A stretch of 64,000 bases of DNA from Ampullaceana balthica (GCA_944989445.1 CALYLW010001079.1:124001-188000); one strand, 5' to 3'; shown: positions 10,288 to 21,794, numbered from the stretch's first letter. The notes: generated by a model not told the origin, from the letters alone. Program-made: numbers and translations.

Positions 10288-10740
10288 TTAAATCCTTTAT
10301 ATTAACTCGTGGTGTCTGCGCCCGCCCTTGTCGCCAAAACTTTTGATCGATTTTTAACCCACTTGCTCGTAAGCTAGCGAGCTGAAATTTTGCAGGCAGT
10401 TTCGTACTGATAATAAAAACAATGTATCAAAATTTCAGATCGATCGCATGTACCGTAATTAAATTATTGATTTTTTAGATTATTTTATTTATTCCTATGT
10501 ATCATGCTATTTTTTGAGATAGAGCGTCGCGGTGCGTATTATATTGAACAACCTTTCTGTCGCGCAATAAGGTGCGTATTTTATTGACAACTCTTTTTAT
10601 AAACATATTCCTGATCGGTGCGCATTATATTAAACATGTTTTACGACACAACTGCAATTTTGTATTTCTGGATGGTCTGGCGCTGCGTATTATAATGAAC
10701 ATTCTTTTAGTTACGTCTCGTACATAAAGGATTTATAGTG
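10288..10740 (+). mobile_element. AATCCCTTATAT-ended repeat, copy A
   Basis: It starts TTTAAATCCTTTATATTAAC and ends ACATAAAGGATTTATAGTG, which are inverted ends. Internally it shares with copies B-D the words GAGCTGAAATTTTG and AAATTTCAGATCGATCG followed by a TACCGTAATTAAATTA segment. Unlike the others, this copy has four decayed internal repeats of GGTGCGTATTATATTGAAC at 10531, 10571, 10617 and about 10683. It has no coding capacity. The inverted ends suggest a non-autonomous DNA transposon. A TCCCTTATATTAA start would also fit a Helitron 5' end, so the class is open. Confidence 0.65.
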
Positions 10741-12097
10741 AAAAACTTATTTTTTAACGTTTTTTTAATTTAATTGTCTTCTCCTGCTGAAATAGGTATG
10801 TTAGAGTTACAGGAAGATCAGGGTTTAGTGATGATATACAAGTCACAAATTGCTATGGATTTATATCTATTTTCGTTACAAGCCACTGGTGTGAAGTTAA
10901 TTCCACAATGAAGTTCATAAGATGAAACCATCGAGCAATAACTAAAATTACCAGTAGCTGACAGAGTTAATTGCTACAACCAGATTTCAAAGGCTTTTCA
11001 GCATAATTATAACAATTATGTTCACTATAATTACGTGTCTAAATTTAGTGTGTTTCTTTTAATGAATTTTAAATATTTAAATATTTGTCAATTGTGTAAC
11101 TGTAATATATAGTTCCTCAACATACGGTTAGTTTTAATACAAATAAAATATTTAAATAATTAAATATGAATAAAATAATTTTAAAAGATAAATCTTAAAG
11201 GAATTTTCATGTATGGCTGGGGTCGTAATACATAGTGCTATAATGTGGCTCCCATTAATTTTATATATCTTTAAAATGTCTCTCAGTTACTACAGGACTG
11301 GAAACATTTGGTCTTGATTTTCCCAATTCTAAATTGAAAACGCTTGAATGTAAAACGAACGTGTTTTCCACATATTATTTGTCTTCATCACTGCACATTG
11401 AAAGGAGTGAGTAAACGTTTATAGATATGTTAGAAAATTTAATGCGTGAATTCATGGATAAGTATTCTAAGTTTCTGTGAGTGTATTTCAAAGAACATTT
11501 GTGATTACAGTTTTAATATTTTCTTATACACTGTGACACAAATAAGCCAAGCCGTATTGAATTTTAAAAATAGGATATTTTCTTTTGTAAAGACAAGATA
11601 GCAGACTAAAATGACATCATATTTTCTTGCTCAAGGTCATTGTCTCACTGTGCAACTGCCTGCTCACGTCCGCCACTACGTATTTCCATGAATTCCTGTT
11701 TTTTGAGTGTGTGTCAACTTACACCTTTTTTTAATTGTAAAACTGCAAGAATGTGCAAGCCTTATCTCCATAAACTATTTGCCACTAAATATAAAAAAAA
11801 TTATAGAAGAAGAAAATAAATTTAAAACACACAACACACACTATTTTTTAATGATATAAACTTTATTTGCAAACAATTTAACCTAAAAATAAATGTTGTC
11901 TTGTTTGAAAATCAAATCTAGTAAGCCCGTATGTTTATAAGATTGTTACCACGTGATATAGATGTGATAAATACAGAAGATCATGGTTCAAATCACGTTA
12001 TGTCTAACGAGAATGAAGTGGTGCTAGAGTCGATGACATCTATTGTTCAGTTGTTAAAAAAGTTTCATATGGAGTCAGCTATGATCATGACTTTAAT
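10741..12097. other. AT-rich intergenic sequence
   Basis: No gene, tandem array or known element recognised. All six frames are interrupted frequently. Confidence 0.4.
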
Positions 12098-13790
12098 CTA
12101 GGGCTGCGGAAATTAACGATTAATTTCTCGATTAAGAATTTCCCAATTTTTTAACGATTAATTTACTTATAAACGTACTGGAAGTCAAAAAGTAAAATAT
12201 TTCGACCGATAATTATTAACACATTTCCGGACGAATAAAAGAACCTTTTGTTTTTAAACTAGTCAGTTACGTCAAATTTTCAAAATCTTGATAAAGGTTA
12301 TTGTTTCGATTGAGAGAAATCGTTTGCCTACCTTGCAATGCTCCCTCTAAATCTAAGCTTCGTTGGTCCGTGTGCAAAGTTAAAAAAAAACTCGTTTGCA
12401 AAGATGCACATTGTCAATTTTTTGTGCAATATTTTACAAAATTTGCTGCACGGTGATTCTAAACTCCTGCATGGCGTCGGTCAAATGTCTGCGCAGCGGC
12501 GCGGCTTAACGGGAACGTTGCTACCATGGTTCTAAAACTTCGCTTACATATCACCTGCAAACCAAACATCCACTACAGCATCAGCAACTTCAGCTGAGAC
12601 AATCTAAAGCTATAAGGAACGATTGCTCAGCTCGGCTGTTTATATTGTCAATAAGACCCGCTCATCACTTGAACCAAATAATGTCAATACACTTGTCTGT
12701 TTGCGTTGTTGGTTAAAAGATGTCACATGATGAAGACATTCCAGTGTTATTTAGATTTTCGACTAATACGTTTAATAAATGTTACTTATGATTAGGGATG
12801 TGACGGAGCTGATGAAAATCCGCATCCGTCGGATTCGGATTTGGCAATTATAAATCCGTCGGATTCGAATGCGGATGCGGATTTGGTCAACACTTGGCTA
12901 AAAGGGGGTATACCAAGGTTTCAGTCCCGTGCCCCCTCCCCCATAACGAGGATTTTTAGTATTTCTTTTTGCATGAACAGCAGTATAAACTATTACAAAG
13001 CACACTTAGCCATATTGTTAACGAATCATCAGTACAAGATGCTTTGCATAAAATAAAATTCTACTTAACGTTTAATTTGACAAAGCGCGCCTCGATAGTA
13101 CTATTTTTAGAAACGAAATCACAGAAAGTAAAAACGATTCAGTGCGGGATAGAATATGTATTCGACTTCCGGCAATGGCGGCGATTGCCTTCGCTCGTGT
13201 TTTCGCTCGATTCGTGAAGTTTCGGGGTAGTTTTTACGTTTTTTTTGGTTGAAAATGTGATTTTGCTATACTTTTTTGTAAAAATAATAGTACTAAACTA
13301 TAGTATTAAACTCAAAACGGTCTTTTGGATAATTTAAAATAACCATTCTTATCCTAAAAGAAGAAGTCAGTATGACAATAGCATAAATAAATTTACAGCA
13401 ATTTTTTTAATTTCATAACCAGTCGATTGCGATACGGGAAATCCTTACGGGACTGAGGCGGAAGTTTACCGAAAACCTTGTATTTCTTATCTAATTTTCA
13501 TGCACACAAAAAAAGAATATATTTGTATTAAATACGGCCGTGTTTGATCTGAAAACTGTAATTATTCGAATCCGATGGAATTTTTTTTAAAAATCCGTCG
13601 GATTCGAATTTGCTCAAAAAACGTCGAAGTTCGAATGTCGTCGGATTCGAATTCGAACTTCGTCACATCCCTACTTATGACACCATAAATTTCAATTTTT
13701 GGCTTTAATCGAAATTAACGATTAATTAATCTTTACTTTTTCAAAAGTTAACGATTAATTTTAAATTAATCGAATAGTTTGCTGTTTGAA
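12098..13790. mobile_element. Degraded hAT-like element with AACGATTAAT subterminal repeats
   Basis: The left side starts TAGGGCTGCGGAAATTAACG and carries several copies of TTAACGATTAAT. The same words, in both orientations, recur at 13705-13785. This pattern suits a short hAT element with subterminal transposase sites. The right terminus (expected CAGCCCTA) is not visible, so the boundary is approximate. A second element (12793-13673) sits inside it. Confidence 0.45.
12793..13673. mobile_element. Non-autonomous hAT element, 881 bp
   Basis: It begins TAGGGATGTGACG and ends CGTCACATCCCTA, a 13-bp perfect inverted repeat. Flanking 8-mers CTTATGAT (12785-12792) and CTTATGAC (13674-13681) differ at one base, as expected for an aged hAT target duplication. 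ATCCGTCGGATTCG occurs repeatedly just inside both ends (12826, 12856, 13590 regions), likely transposase binding sites. No transposase is encoded. Confidence 0.85.
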
Positions 13791-14328
13791 TCCAATCAAA
13801 GACTGAATTTAAAAATCACTTAGCATTTATTGTTCACATATATTGTAACCAAAAATTTGAATTTTTAAAAAATATTCAGCCAACTGATCAACGGGAGATG
13901 GGTGAAAATTCAATTTCAAGTTTTGACCCAAACCTGTCTGAAACTTTGACAGACAGACAGACGAACAAAAAGACGGGCAGACATAAGATGTATAAGCTGA
14001 TGTATAACTCTTATTTAAATCACAATGTCAAGAAATTGATGTTAAAAAAACCTTTGCTATTGTGGTAAATCCTATATATTAAAAGAAAATTTTCTGTGCG
14101 GTCATCGATAGTGATTGGTCACTCAAACTCCTACAGACTCATAATCCAACAGCCAATCACTAACGGAGAAAAATTAAAACACATTTACATACTTAAAGAC
14201 GTTCAAAACGAGTTATTTTGGTGCAGATTTTTTTCCAAGAGTTTATTATGGGCGGTGCGCGTTGGGATTTGTAGTCAAAAACTTAGTTTTTACGGTTTAT
14301 TTATTATAGCTATAATGTATAGTGTTTT
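13791..14328. other. Intergenic, possible Helitron-like start
   Basis: Mostly AT-rich without a gene. At 14069 TCCTATATATTAAAAGAAA resembles the 5' end of many Helitrons (TC followed by a TATATTAAAA tract), and a GATTTGTAGTCAAAAACTTA segment near 14266 matches the flank of the AATCCC family. The evidence is too weak for a call. Confidence 0.3.
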
Positions 14329-14726
14329 TAAATCCCTTATATTAACTTCACCGCCGTCTCTGTCTCGCTGTCTCTCTTTCTTGGGCAGGCGGAAAAACAA
14401 AAGAAAAAATGACCCACTTACCCTAATGCTATCGAGCTGAAATTTGCACATAGACTTGTGTCATCTAACGACGATGCATTGTATCAAAATTTCAGATCGA
14501 TCGAACGTACCGTAATTAAATTAATGCATTTTTAGTTTATCTTTATAAACTATATGTAGCGGTCGCTATTGTTTACATTTTACGGGTCACTTGACTTCAG
14601 AGCAGCCATCGATGACCACATCTCGTGTTTAACATCAGGAGGAGTTACTCAGTTTCAGGCTGTAAATGTTTGTCACGTTGGAACATAATCAATACTTTAA
14701 GTTTTGTCTCATATATAAGGGATTTA
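14329..14726 (+). mobile_element. AATCCCTTATAT-ended repeat, copy B
   Basis: Ends are AAATCCCTTATATTAAC and CATATATAAGGGATTT. It contains the shared GAGCTGAAATTTGCACATAG and AAATTTCAGATCGATCGAA core. It lies head to tail with copy C, with only about 20 bp between them. Confidence 0.7.
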
Positions 14727-14747
14727 TAGTCAAAAACTTTATTTTTA

Positions 14748-15347
14748 AATCCCATATATTAACTTCAAAATCTCGTCTCTCTGTCGTCATGTCATCCCTG
14801 TCGTGATCTCTCTCTGTCGTTCGCGGGTGGGCGGAAAAACAAAAGTAAAAAATGAACCACTTACCCTAATGCTATCGAGCTGAAATTTTGCACATAGACG
14901 GGTGTCACCTAACAATGTATCGTATCAAAATTTCAGATCGATCGAACGTACTGTAATTAAATTAATGCATTTTTATAGTAAATGTATAACATAAAAACAG
15001 GGTATTAGTTAGCCTGACAGGACGTAACACTACAGCGAACGTTTTGGCAAAGGGCCTTCCTCAACGAACAAATAGTATACAAATAAAACGAATACAACGA
15101 AAGAATATTAGCATTTTTAGTTTATCCCTATACAACGTATGTTATTCAATTTCACAGTTTTTTTTATTGTTTTTCTCCACGTGGCAGTTGAGTTGACGCG
15201 TTGACGCCACCCGTCGATGTCTACACCCCCTCCCGTCCCTTCCCCCGGTTTTAAAGCCAGGGGATATCACTCGGTGTCAGTCTGTAAATGTTTATCGCGT
15301 TTGAACATAATCAATACTTTTAGTTATGTCTCATATATAAGGGATTT
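14748..15347 (+). mobile_element. AATCCCTTATAT-ended repeat, copy C
   Basis: Ends are AAATCCCATATATTAAC and CATATATAAGGGATTT. It is the same family and orientation as copy B. It is longer because a 135-bp insertion (14976-15110) sits inside it. Confidence 0.7.
14976..15110 (-). mobile_element. Small insertion, probable Penelope-like terminal fragment
   Basis: This 135-bp segment is absent from sister copy B and is flanked by the 9-bp direct repeat GCATTTTTA (14967-14975 and 15111-15119), so it is an insertion. On the minus strand it has TTGAGGAAGGCCCTTTGCC followed by AAAACG, close to the GAGGAAGGCC...GAAACG motif found in terminal repeats of Penelope-like elements, which carry hammerhead ribozymes. 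Two core positions differ from the hammerhead consensus. Confidence 0.45.
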
Positions 15348-15414
15348 ATAGTCAAAAACTTTGTTTTTACGGTTTGTTTAATTGACGTGATACACATGTA
15401 TGGATTCGAGACGG

Positions 15415-16950
15415 CGGTTCTCTCGACAAACTGCATTGGAGGGGAGGAAGGGTCTCTCGACAGACCACGGTGTTGAGGGGGTGGGGAGGGTCTTTGGAGA
15501 GTCAGCAGTGTGGGGGTAGGGTCTCTGGAAATACCACGGTGTTGGGGCAGGTAAGGTCTCTGGACAGACCACAGTGTGCAGGGGGAGGTAGGGTCTCTGG
15601 TCAGACCAGCGATGTTTTGGGGGGGGGAGGTAGGGTCTCTGGACAGACGGGGTGGGTAATGTTGTGATAACTATAATGTATAGTATTTTTGACGTGATAC
15701 ACATGTATGGCGGTCGAAATGGCGGGTCTCTCGACAAACTGCGGTGGAGGGGCTGTAGGGTCTCGCGACAGACCGCGGTGTGGGGGGAGGTAGGGTCTCT
15801 GGACAGACCGTGGTGTGGGGGGAGATATGGTCTCTGGACAGACCGTGGTGTGGGGGGAGGTATGGTCTCTGGACAGACCGTGGTGTGGGGGGAGGTATGG
15901 TCTCTGGACAGACCGTGGTGTGGGGGGAGGTAGGGTCTCTGGACAGACCGTGGTGTGGGGGGAGGTATGGTCTCTGGACAGACGTGGTGTGGGGGGTAGG
16001 GTCTCTGGACAGACCGTCGTGTGGGGGGAGGTATGGTCTCTGGACAGACCGTGGTGTGGGGGGAGGTATGGTCTCTGGACAGACCGTGGTGTGGGGGGAG
16101 GTAGGGTCTCTGGACAGACCGTGGTGTGGGGGGTATGGTCTCTGGACAGACGTGGTGTGGGGGGTAGGGTCTCTAGACAGACCGTGGTGTGGGGGGAGGT
16201 ATGGTCTCTGGACAGACCGTGGTGTGGGGGGAGGTAGGGTCTCTGGACAGACGTGGTGTGGGGGGAGGTAGGGTCTCTGGACAGACCGTGGTGTGGGGGG
16301 AGGTAGGGTCTCAGGACAGACCGTGGTGTGGGGGGGGAGATAGGGTATCTTGACAGACCGTGGTGTGGGGGGAGGTAGGGTCTCTGGACAGACCGTGGTG
16401 TGGGGGAGGTAGGGTCTCTGGACAGAACGTGGTGTGGGGGGAGGTAGGATCTCTGGACAGACGTGGTGTGGGGGGTAGGGTCTCTGGACAGACCGTGGTT
16501 TGGGGGGAGGTATGGTCTCTGGACAGACCGTGGTGTGGGGGGAGGTATGGTCTCTGGACAGACCGTGGTGTGGGGGGAGGTAGGGTCTCTGGACAGACCG
16601 TGGTGTGGGGGGAGGTAGGGTCTCAGGACAGACCGTGGTGTGGGGGGGGAGATAGGGTATCTGGACAGACCGTGGTGTGGGGGAGGTAGGGTCTCAGGAC
16701 AGACCGTGGTGTGGGGGGGAGATAGGGTATCTGGACAGACCATGGTGTGGGGGGAGATAGGGTCTCTGGACATACCGTGGTGTGGGGGGAGATAGGGTAT
16801 CTGGACAGACCGTGGTGTGGGGGGGAATTAGGGTCTCAGGACATACCTGGTGTGGGGGGAGATAGGGTATCTGGACAGAACGTGGTGTGGGGGGGAGGTA
16901 GGGTCTCTGAACAGACCGTGGTGTGGGGGGGGGAGGTAGGGTCTCTGGCG
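15415..16950. repeat. Minisatellite, period about 36 bp
   Basis: The unit contains GGTCTCTGGACAGACC, GTGGTGTG and a G-run with AGGTA. There are about 40 units in two blocks (about 15420-15655 and 15720-16950). Between the blocks a GACGTGATACACATGTATGG segment repeats the left flank at 15384. Because 36 is a multiple of three, long open frames occur on both strands (for example 390 codons on the minus strand). They are by-products. The G-runs may form quadruplexes on the plus strand. Confidence 0.95.
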
Positions 16951-17698
16951 GTTAATGTTGTGATGTACTACCATGAACTTCACAGGTCACCCTACATTTA
17001 TTCCGTCACTGGACGGGCATTGCTGCTAGTATCTAATAAAATAAAATTTGAGTTTAATTGTTTTTTAAGCCCTAATCATATAAAAAATAATATAATATTT
17101 TTGAATATTTAAAAATAATGAAATTAAAAAATACATCTCTGGCATATTTTTTTTAATCCATAAAATTAATAAAATATTTTGTATAATTCACTTTAATATT
17201 AAATTTAGCGATTTTTACATTAAACTATGAAATAATAAATCCAGAGTTTTCTCACATTTTAAGATTTATCACATTTACGGCCTACATTACCATTTTCCCC
17301 TTTTCTTCCTCCCCAGTAACGTCCGTTTGAGCTCTTCGCTAAGAGCGCCCCCTGCTAGTAGACGCAATAAAAAGTTTTGACTCTCCTGCAGGTGTGAGGA
17401 GGTAACTCAAGAATGTCGGACTCACAGCAAATAGTCAATAAAGTCAGAACTTAAGCGTTGACTAGACTACTGTGACAATTTAAACTTTCGATTTCTTAAG
17501 TCACAAGGACTAGCAGAAAATTTGAACAATTAAAACCTTATAGTAATAGATATCACTAAATTCAATGTATTCAGTACGTGATCGAGACTTTCCACTAGCT
17601 AGAAAAATAGACTTTACTCACTCTTTAATAAACAAATTAAGCTTATAAAGTCATTGAACAGACAAATAGACGTTATAAAGTCATTGAACAGAAAAATC
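16951..17698. other. Upstream region of the peptidase-like gene
   Basis: AT-rich, without a gene. 17640-17690 contains a short direct repeat: AGACGTTATAAAGTCATTGA follows an almost identical AAGTCATTGAACAGA segment. The region likely holds the promoter or 5' untranslated region of the gene starting at 17699, but no core element is convincing. Confidence 0.35.
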
Positions 17699-18589
17699 AT
17701 GTCGAGTCAAGATAAAGATGTGTATGGAGAGTGTCAGTTAGAGGTTGATTTTGTGGATGAAGGTGACCTTCAAGACCGTTTTAATTCATGTTCAAAAAAT
17801 CCTAATCACGCAAATTTTGTTTCAATGGAATCATTAAACTTTTATCATTTACCTGAATATCATCAGACGAATCATGCTTTGCTGTATATACTTCATGTAG
17901 CAAAATTCACAGTCAAGTTAACAGTTGATTGCATCAGCCCTGACAGACCGTGTATTTGTGGAAAGAAACATTTAAATGAAGGCAGACAATGTAAATGTCC
18001 TAGAGGAAATCTGAGACACGTAGGAAGTGGTTTTGCAGATCAATTAAAACCTTACGTCACAGACGCCACCAAAACCTACTTCATATTAGTGACAGCAGGA
18101 CATGTTGTATTTGACACAAGTGAAGCCCAGAAGACAGAGATTGAATTTTTTTACGATGATCCAGATGACAGAAGTTCCATAAGGAAAGCTCGTGGTGTGA
18201 AAGTTTTTAATACAAACTTTGAAGCTGACTTTAGTGAAGTTCTCTGTGTCACCGAGGAGAAGGACATCGCTGAAATATTATATAAACCACAATTTACTTG
18301 TCCTGATAACGTGTTTGACCATCGATTTTTTAAAGAAATATTAGATAAAATCGTGTATGCGTTATACAATGAAAATGACCAAAAATGTAGATATCTTCTG
18401 ACAATTATGGAAGAAAAGGGTCATTATGAACTAATTGATCGTCTACGAAAGTTTACTTCAATTTATCGCCATTATGTCCATATGTTAACAGCAAATTCGA
18501 AAATTTGGATCAAGTTATTTGAAATTAATGAATTATTACCTGAACCACTTCATCCTATTAGTTCTTTTCCCCCATCTTCCTTATCCTAA
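17699..18589 (+). CDS. Serine-peptidase-like protein, N-terminal part
   Basis: I start at the ATG of 17699 (MSSQDKDVYG). An in-frame ATG at 17654 adds 15 residues from a locally duplicated sequence and looks spurious. The reading frame gives 296 residues. Around residue 100 it has a Cys-rich stretch (CICGKKH...CKCPRG). YFILVTAGHVVFDTSEA (about residue 130) contains the histidine motif of trypsin/HtrA-like peptidases, followed by EIEFFYDDPDD. Near residues 205-260 is a helical segment (EILDKIVYALYNEND...GHYELIDRLRKF) that has a second, diverged copy just downstream in another frame. I recall similar proteins, with a HVV..T.EA and FFYDD pattern, in gastropod genomes as an unnamed expanded family. 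Peptidase activity is inferred from motifs only. The serine motif lies beyond this stop. Confidence 0.6.
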   Translation: MSSQDKDVYGECQLEVDFVDEGDLQDRFNSCSKNPNHANFVSMESLNFYHLPEYHQTNHALLYILHVAKFTVKLTVDCISPDRPCICGKKHLNEGRQCKCPRGNLRHVGSGFADQLKPYVTDATKTYFILVTAGHVVFDTSEAQKTEIEFFYDDPDDRSSIRKARGVKVFNTNFEADFSEVLCVTEEKDIAEILYKPQFTCPDNVFDHRFFKEILDKIVYALYNENDQKCRYLLTIMEEKGHYELIDRLRKFTSIYRHYVHMLTANSKIWIKLFEINELLPEPLHPISSFPPSSLS

Positions 18590-18642
18590 CATGAGTGATC
18601 AATAAATTCCTTGCCTTCCTACCCCTAGTTCTCTTAAAATCG

Positions 18643-19282
18643 AATCTTGCCAGTTATATGCTGATATATATTTTGATGAAATATTCAATAAAGATGATGA
18701 AACAAGTAAAAGTATCCAGCAAATTTTGAAAGAAGAAGGACATAGTGATCTAGTTGATTGTATACGAGAGTTAATTCAAATGTTTCGCCATTATGAACAC
18801 AGGCACGATGCCTACTTGGAAATGGAGAGCAATTTTGACAAACAAAACAGGGTCAGTTTTTAGACTATTTCATCCTCGTGTCATCGAATGTGCTAAATTA
18901 TTCAAAATGACTGACGTATTTGTGTATAAACTAAAAGAAGTGAACTTAATAACCGAAGAACTGCTAAAATTTGCTTTTAAAGATAGAGTTACTGAAGATC
19001 TTTCCATTCACATCTCTCACCCACACGGCACATCCAAGAAAGTCACATTTGGAAAAACGGTCAGTGCGGACACACTCTCACGGACATTACCAACTAATTT
19101 ATAGTCTGGACACATGCAAGGGGTCATCTGGTGGACCTGTGTTGGTTATACCATCAAATATTTATGAAGGAGATACTTATATATTTAAAAATCACCCATC
19201 GACATCTATCTCTTGTGTCCCGCACGCGAGACATCATGGCAACAATTTGAATTCGAGTTCGTCCTGGACAGAGTATTTCTAA
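18643..19282 (+). pseudogene. Serine-peptidase-like protein, C-terminal part, frame-broken
   Basis: Three frames must be joined by eye. Frame one (18643-18861) reads LYADIYFDEIFNKDDETSK..ILKEEGHSDLVDCIREL and repeats the helical segment at the end of the upstream open frame. Frame two (from about 18860) reads RLFHPRVIECAKLFKM..DVFVYKLKEVNLITEELLKFAF. Frame three (from about 19090) reads YSLDTCKGSSGGPVLVI, with the GSSGGPV serine motif of trypsin-like peptidases. The first shift falls at a TTTTT run (18857-18861), so a sequencing error is possible. A splice acceptor-like TCTTGCCAG precedes the first piece, so part of this may be an exon. Together with 17699-18589 it is one gene, either dying or mis-sequenced. 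Confidence 0.55.
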
Positions 19283-19660
19283 AGAATGTTTATATGTTTA
19301 GTAAATCTTCACATTTATTAGGGCGCCCCACTCCTTTCCGCTCGGTCTGATTGTTACCAGACGCCCCCTAATTTTTCCAACCCATTCAGGCGGTACCCTT
19401 ATGGTTGATACCTTGCTGACTTTATTTAATGGACAAACACATTTACAAATTTGTTTATATATTTGTTTAATGACATTTATATTTTAATTTGTTTGACATG
19501 CGAGCCATTCAAACGTCAATCCCAGTTGAAAGCTGAAGTATTTTTAAATTGTTTCGCTAAATATTATTGTACATTTAATTTTGCTATTTGAATATACATG
19601 CGTTTCGTGTGAACCATCCAAGAAGTTTTCAATTATAAATTAACAATTTAGTTTCTATAC
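19283..19660. other. Intergenic sequence
   Basis: No gene. GGGCGCCCCACTCC and CAGACGCCCCCTAA near 19320-19370 stand out from the AT-rich surroundings but match nothing I recognise. Confidence 0.35.
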
Positions 19661-19668
19661 TTACTAGC

Positions 19669-20987
19669 AGGGGTTGTTAACAATACTAAATATTTTTTAT
19701 TGGCAATACCAATACCAATACTGCCTGTAAAATCTATTGGCAATACCAATACCAATACAATTTTAAAACCAGTATTGCAATACCAATACCAATATTTATT
19801 TATTATTGCCTTACCAATACCAATATTTGGGTCATTCGACGAATAAAACGCAAATACGTAATTCATCGCTCTATATCACTTACATCGATAAACGATAACA
19901 ACATTTTTGGCTAATTTAGACAATGTATTTTTAACCAAATTTTGTTCAATAGTTAACACTTGCTTCATCAGTTTTCCTCAAAGCATTCAAAAGTCTTTGA
20001 CAACATATTAAATAAGTCGGCATACCTTAACGTCCTTAAGCAACAAGATTTTTAATATGTATACTGTACACATATTGTGAATGAATGAATGGATGGATGG
20101 ATGGATGAATGGATGAATGAAGCAAATGACTGTCATAGAAAAGCAAATGATACATAAACGGTTAAACATACTATAGTAAAAACAGTCAGACCGAGTCAGT
20201 GGATTGCAGTGGATATTAACATCGGCAGATAAAGCAGTTTTACCGTTATTAATAATTAAATTTTAGTTTAAAATTTAAATTCATGAGTTATATCTAAAAT
20301 CTGTCTACATTGGCATTGGATGAAACAAAACATTAACTTGACTCACTTTCAAGCAAGAAATTCTGTAAAAGGAAATCGGAAAGAAAATATTGACCAAAGA
20401 AAAAAATGGCATCAAGATCTTGAAAGTATTACCTATCAGTCCATAATATGCGCAATCATTGAAAAGTTATGAACGAAATAGAACGACGCATTCACGCTAC
20501 TAAAAATAATTCTAATTACAACAAATTTAATATTATATAAATTAAAAATATATTTTTTTCTTTGTTTGGCCTTATTTTTGTTTGTAGGCCCTAGGCACGG
20601 TGCCTAAAGTGCCTAAGCCTTAATCGAGCCTTGGTAAGTCACTGGTCAATGCTCATTGCCAAAGATATCATATATGATTTGATTTCTATTATCATTCATT
20701 TCATTGATCAGTCTCATTCAAAAATTGTTTGGCAATGTCACTCGCAAGATGGCGACAGCAAAGAAAAATTTATTATATTCAGCTTTATTCACAACCAATG
20801 TTGTAGAGAATTTATTGAATATTGCTTTTAGTATTGGTTAAAAATCAATACCAATATCAAAAATAATTATTGGCAATACCAATACCAATATCAAATTTCA
20901 AGAAGTATTGCAATATCGTCCCAATACTTAAAAAAGTATTGGCAATACTACCAATACCAATACAATATTGCAATATTAACAACCCTG
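19669..20987. mobile_element. Non-autonomous hAT element, 1,319 bp
   Basis: Inverted ends CAGGGGTTGTTAAC and TTAACAACCCTG (one extra G on the left) are flanked by a perfect 8-bp duplication CTTACTAG (19661-19668 and 20988-20995). Tracts of CAATACCAATACC occur just inside both ends in opposite orientation, as subterminal repeats. The interior has no transposase. A GGAT/GAAT microsatellite lies at about 20078-20125. Confidence 0.9.
20078..20125. repeat. (GAAT/GGAT)n microsatellite
   Basis: About twelve imperfect tetranucleotide repeats of GAAT and GGAT inside the hAT element. Confidence 0.9.
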
Positions 20988-20995
20988 CTTACTAG

Positions 20996-21794
20996 CTATT
21001 TCGAATGATGGAAAATATATATTATAATGAATAGTTTAAATTCTTAAAAAAATATGCTAATAAATTTAGTCTCTTACCTCCATTTATACATCTTGTCCTC
21101 TCAATTGAATTTTTTTTGGTTAAAACTTTAAAAAAAATATATTATGTTGAATTTCGTTGATTTAAATAATTATGGAATATTTAATAACTATATATGGTAC
21201 AAGAACAAATTAGCAGTTAAAATTGTGAAAAGAGTTTCGTCATGTTATCTAAAATTTAAGAACAACGGGTGAATCAGTTTTTCAACACCAGGAGTACCAT
21301 TCCATTTTAGGTGTGTGCGTTTATTTTATTATAGTCTTGAAATAAATATCAACTTGTCACAAAACTGTCAACAAAAGAGAATGTCGAACATAGACTAAAA
21401 ATATTTATAGTTATTTATTGATCTAAGCTTTTTAATTATATAAAGAAGATTTTGTGAGCTAAACGATTTTGAAGTTAAAATTAAAAGATTATCGTTTTCA
21501 TAAAATATTACATACCTCACTGTTCTTCCACTAGTTTCTGGGATGTTTCATAAAAAAAAATGTCGGAATTTTTTTTTAAAAAAAACTTACAGATATGATG
21601 GGTATAAAATAACATGTTTTAATTACATTTTAATCACTATTTTTATGTTAATACTCCCCCCTCCGTAATTCATCATATTGTATTCATTATAAATCAACTA
21701 TTATAATTCATAGAGTAAACTATTGAACAATGAAAAACGTGTGTACACATTGAGTGATTGTTAAAATTAAATAGTATAAATTATATTTTACTTC
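20996..21794. other. AT-rich intergenic sequence
   Basis: No gene or repeat recognised. Homopolymer A and T tracts are frequent. Confidence 0.4.

Noticed and set aside
15601..16773. 390-codon Pro-rich open frame on the minus strand, and Gly/Trp-rich frames on the plus strand
   Set aside because: They are translations of the 36-bp minisatellite; a period divisible by three keeps frames open on both strands.
17654..17698. Start of the peptidase-like gene at 17654
   Set aside because: The extra 15 residues come from a local duplication of the AAGTCATTGAACAGA segment, and the ATG at 17699 gives an MSS start like that expected for the family.
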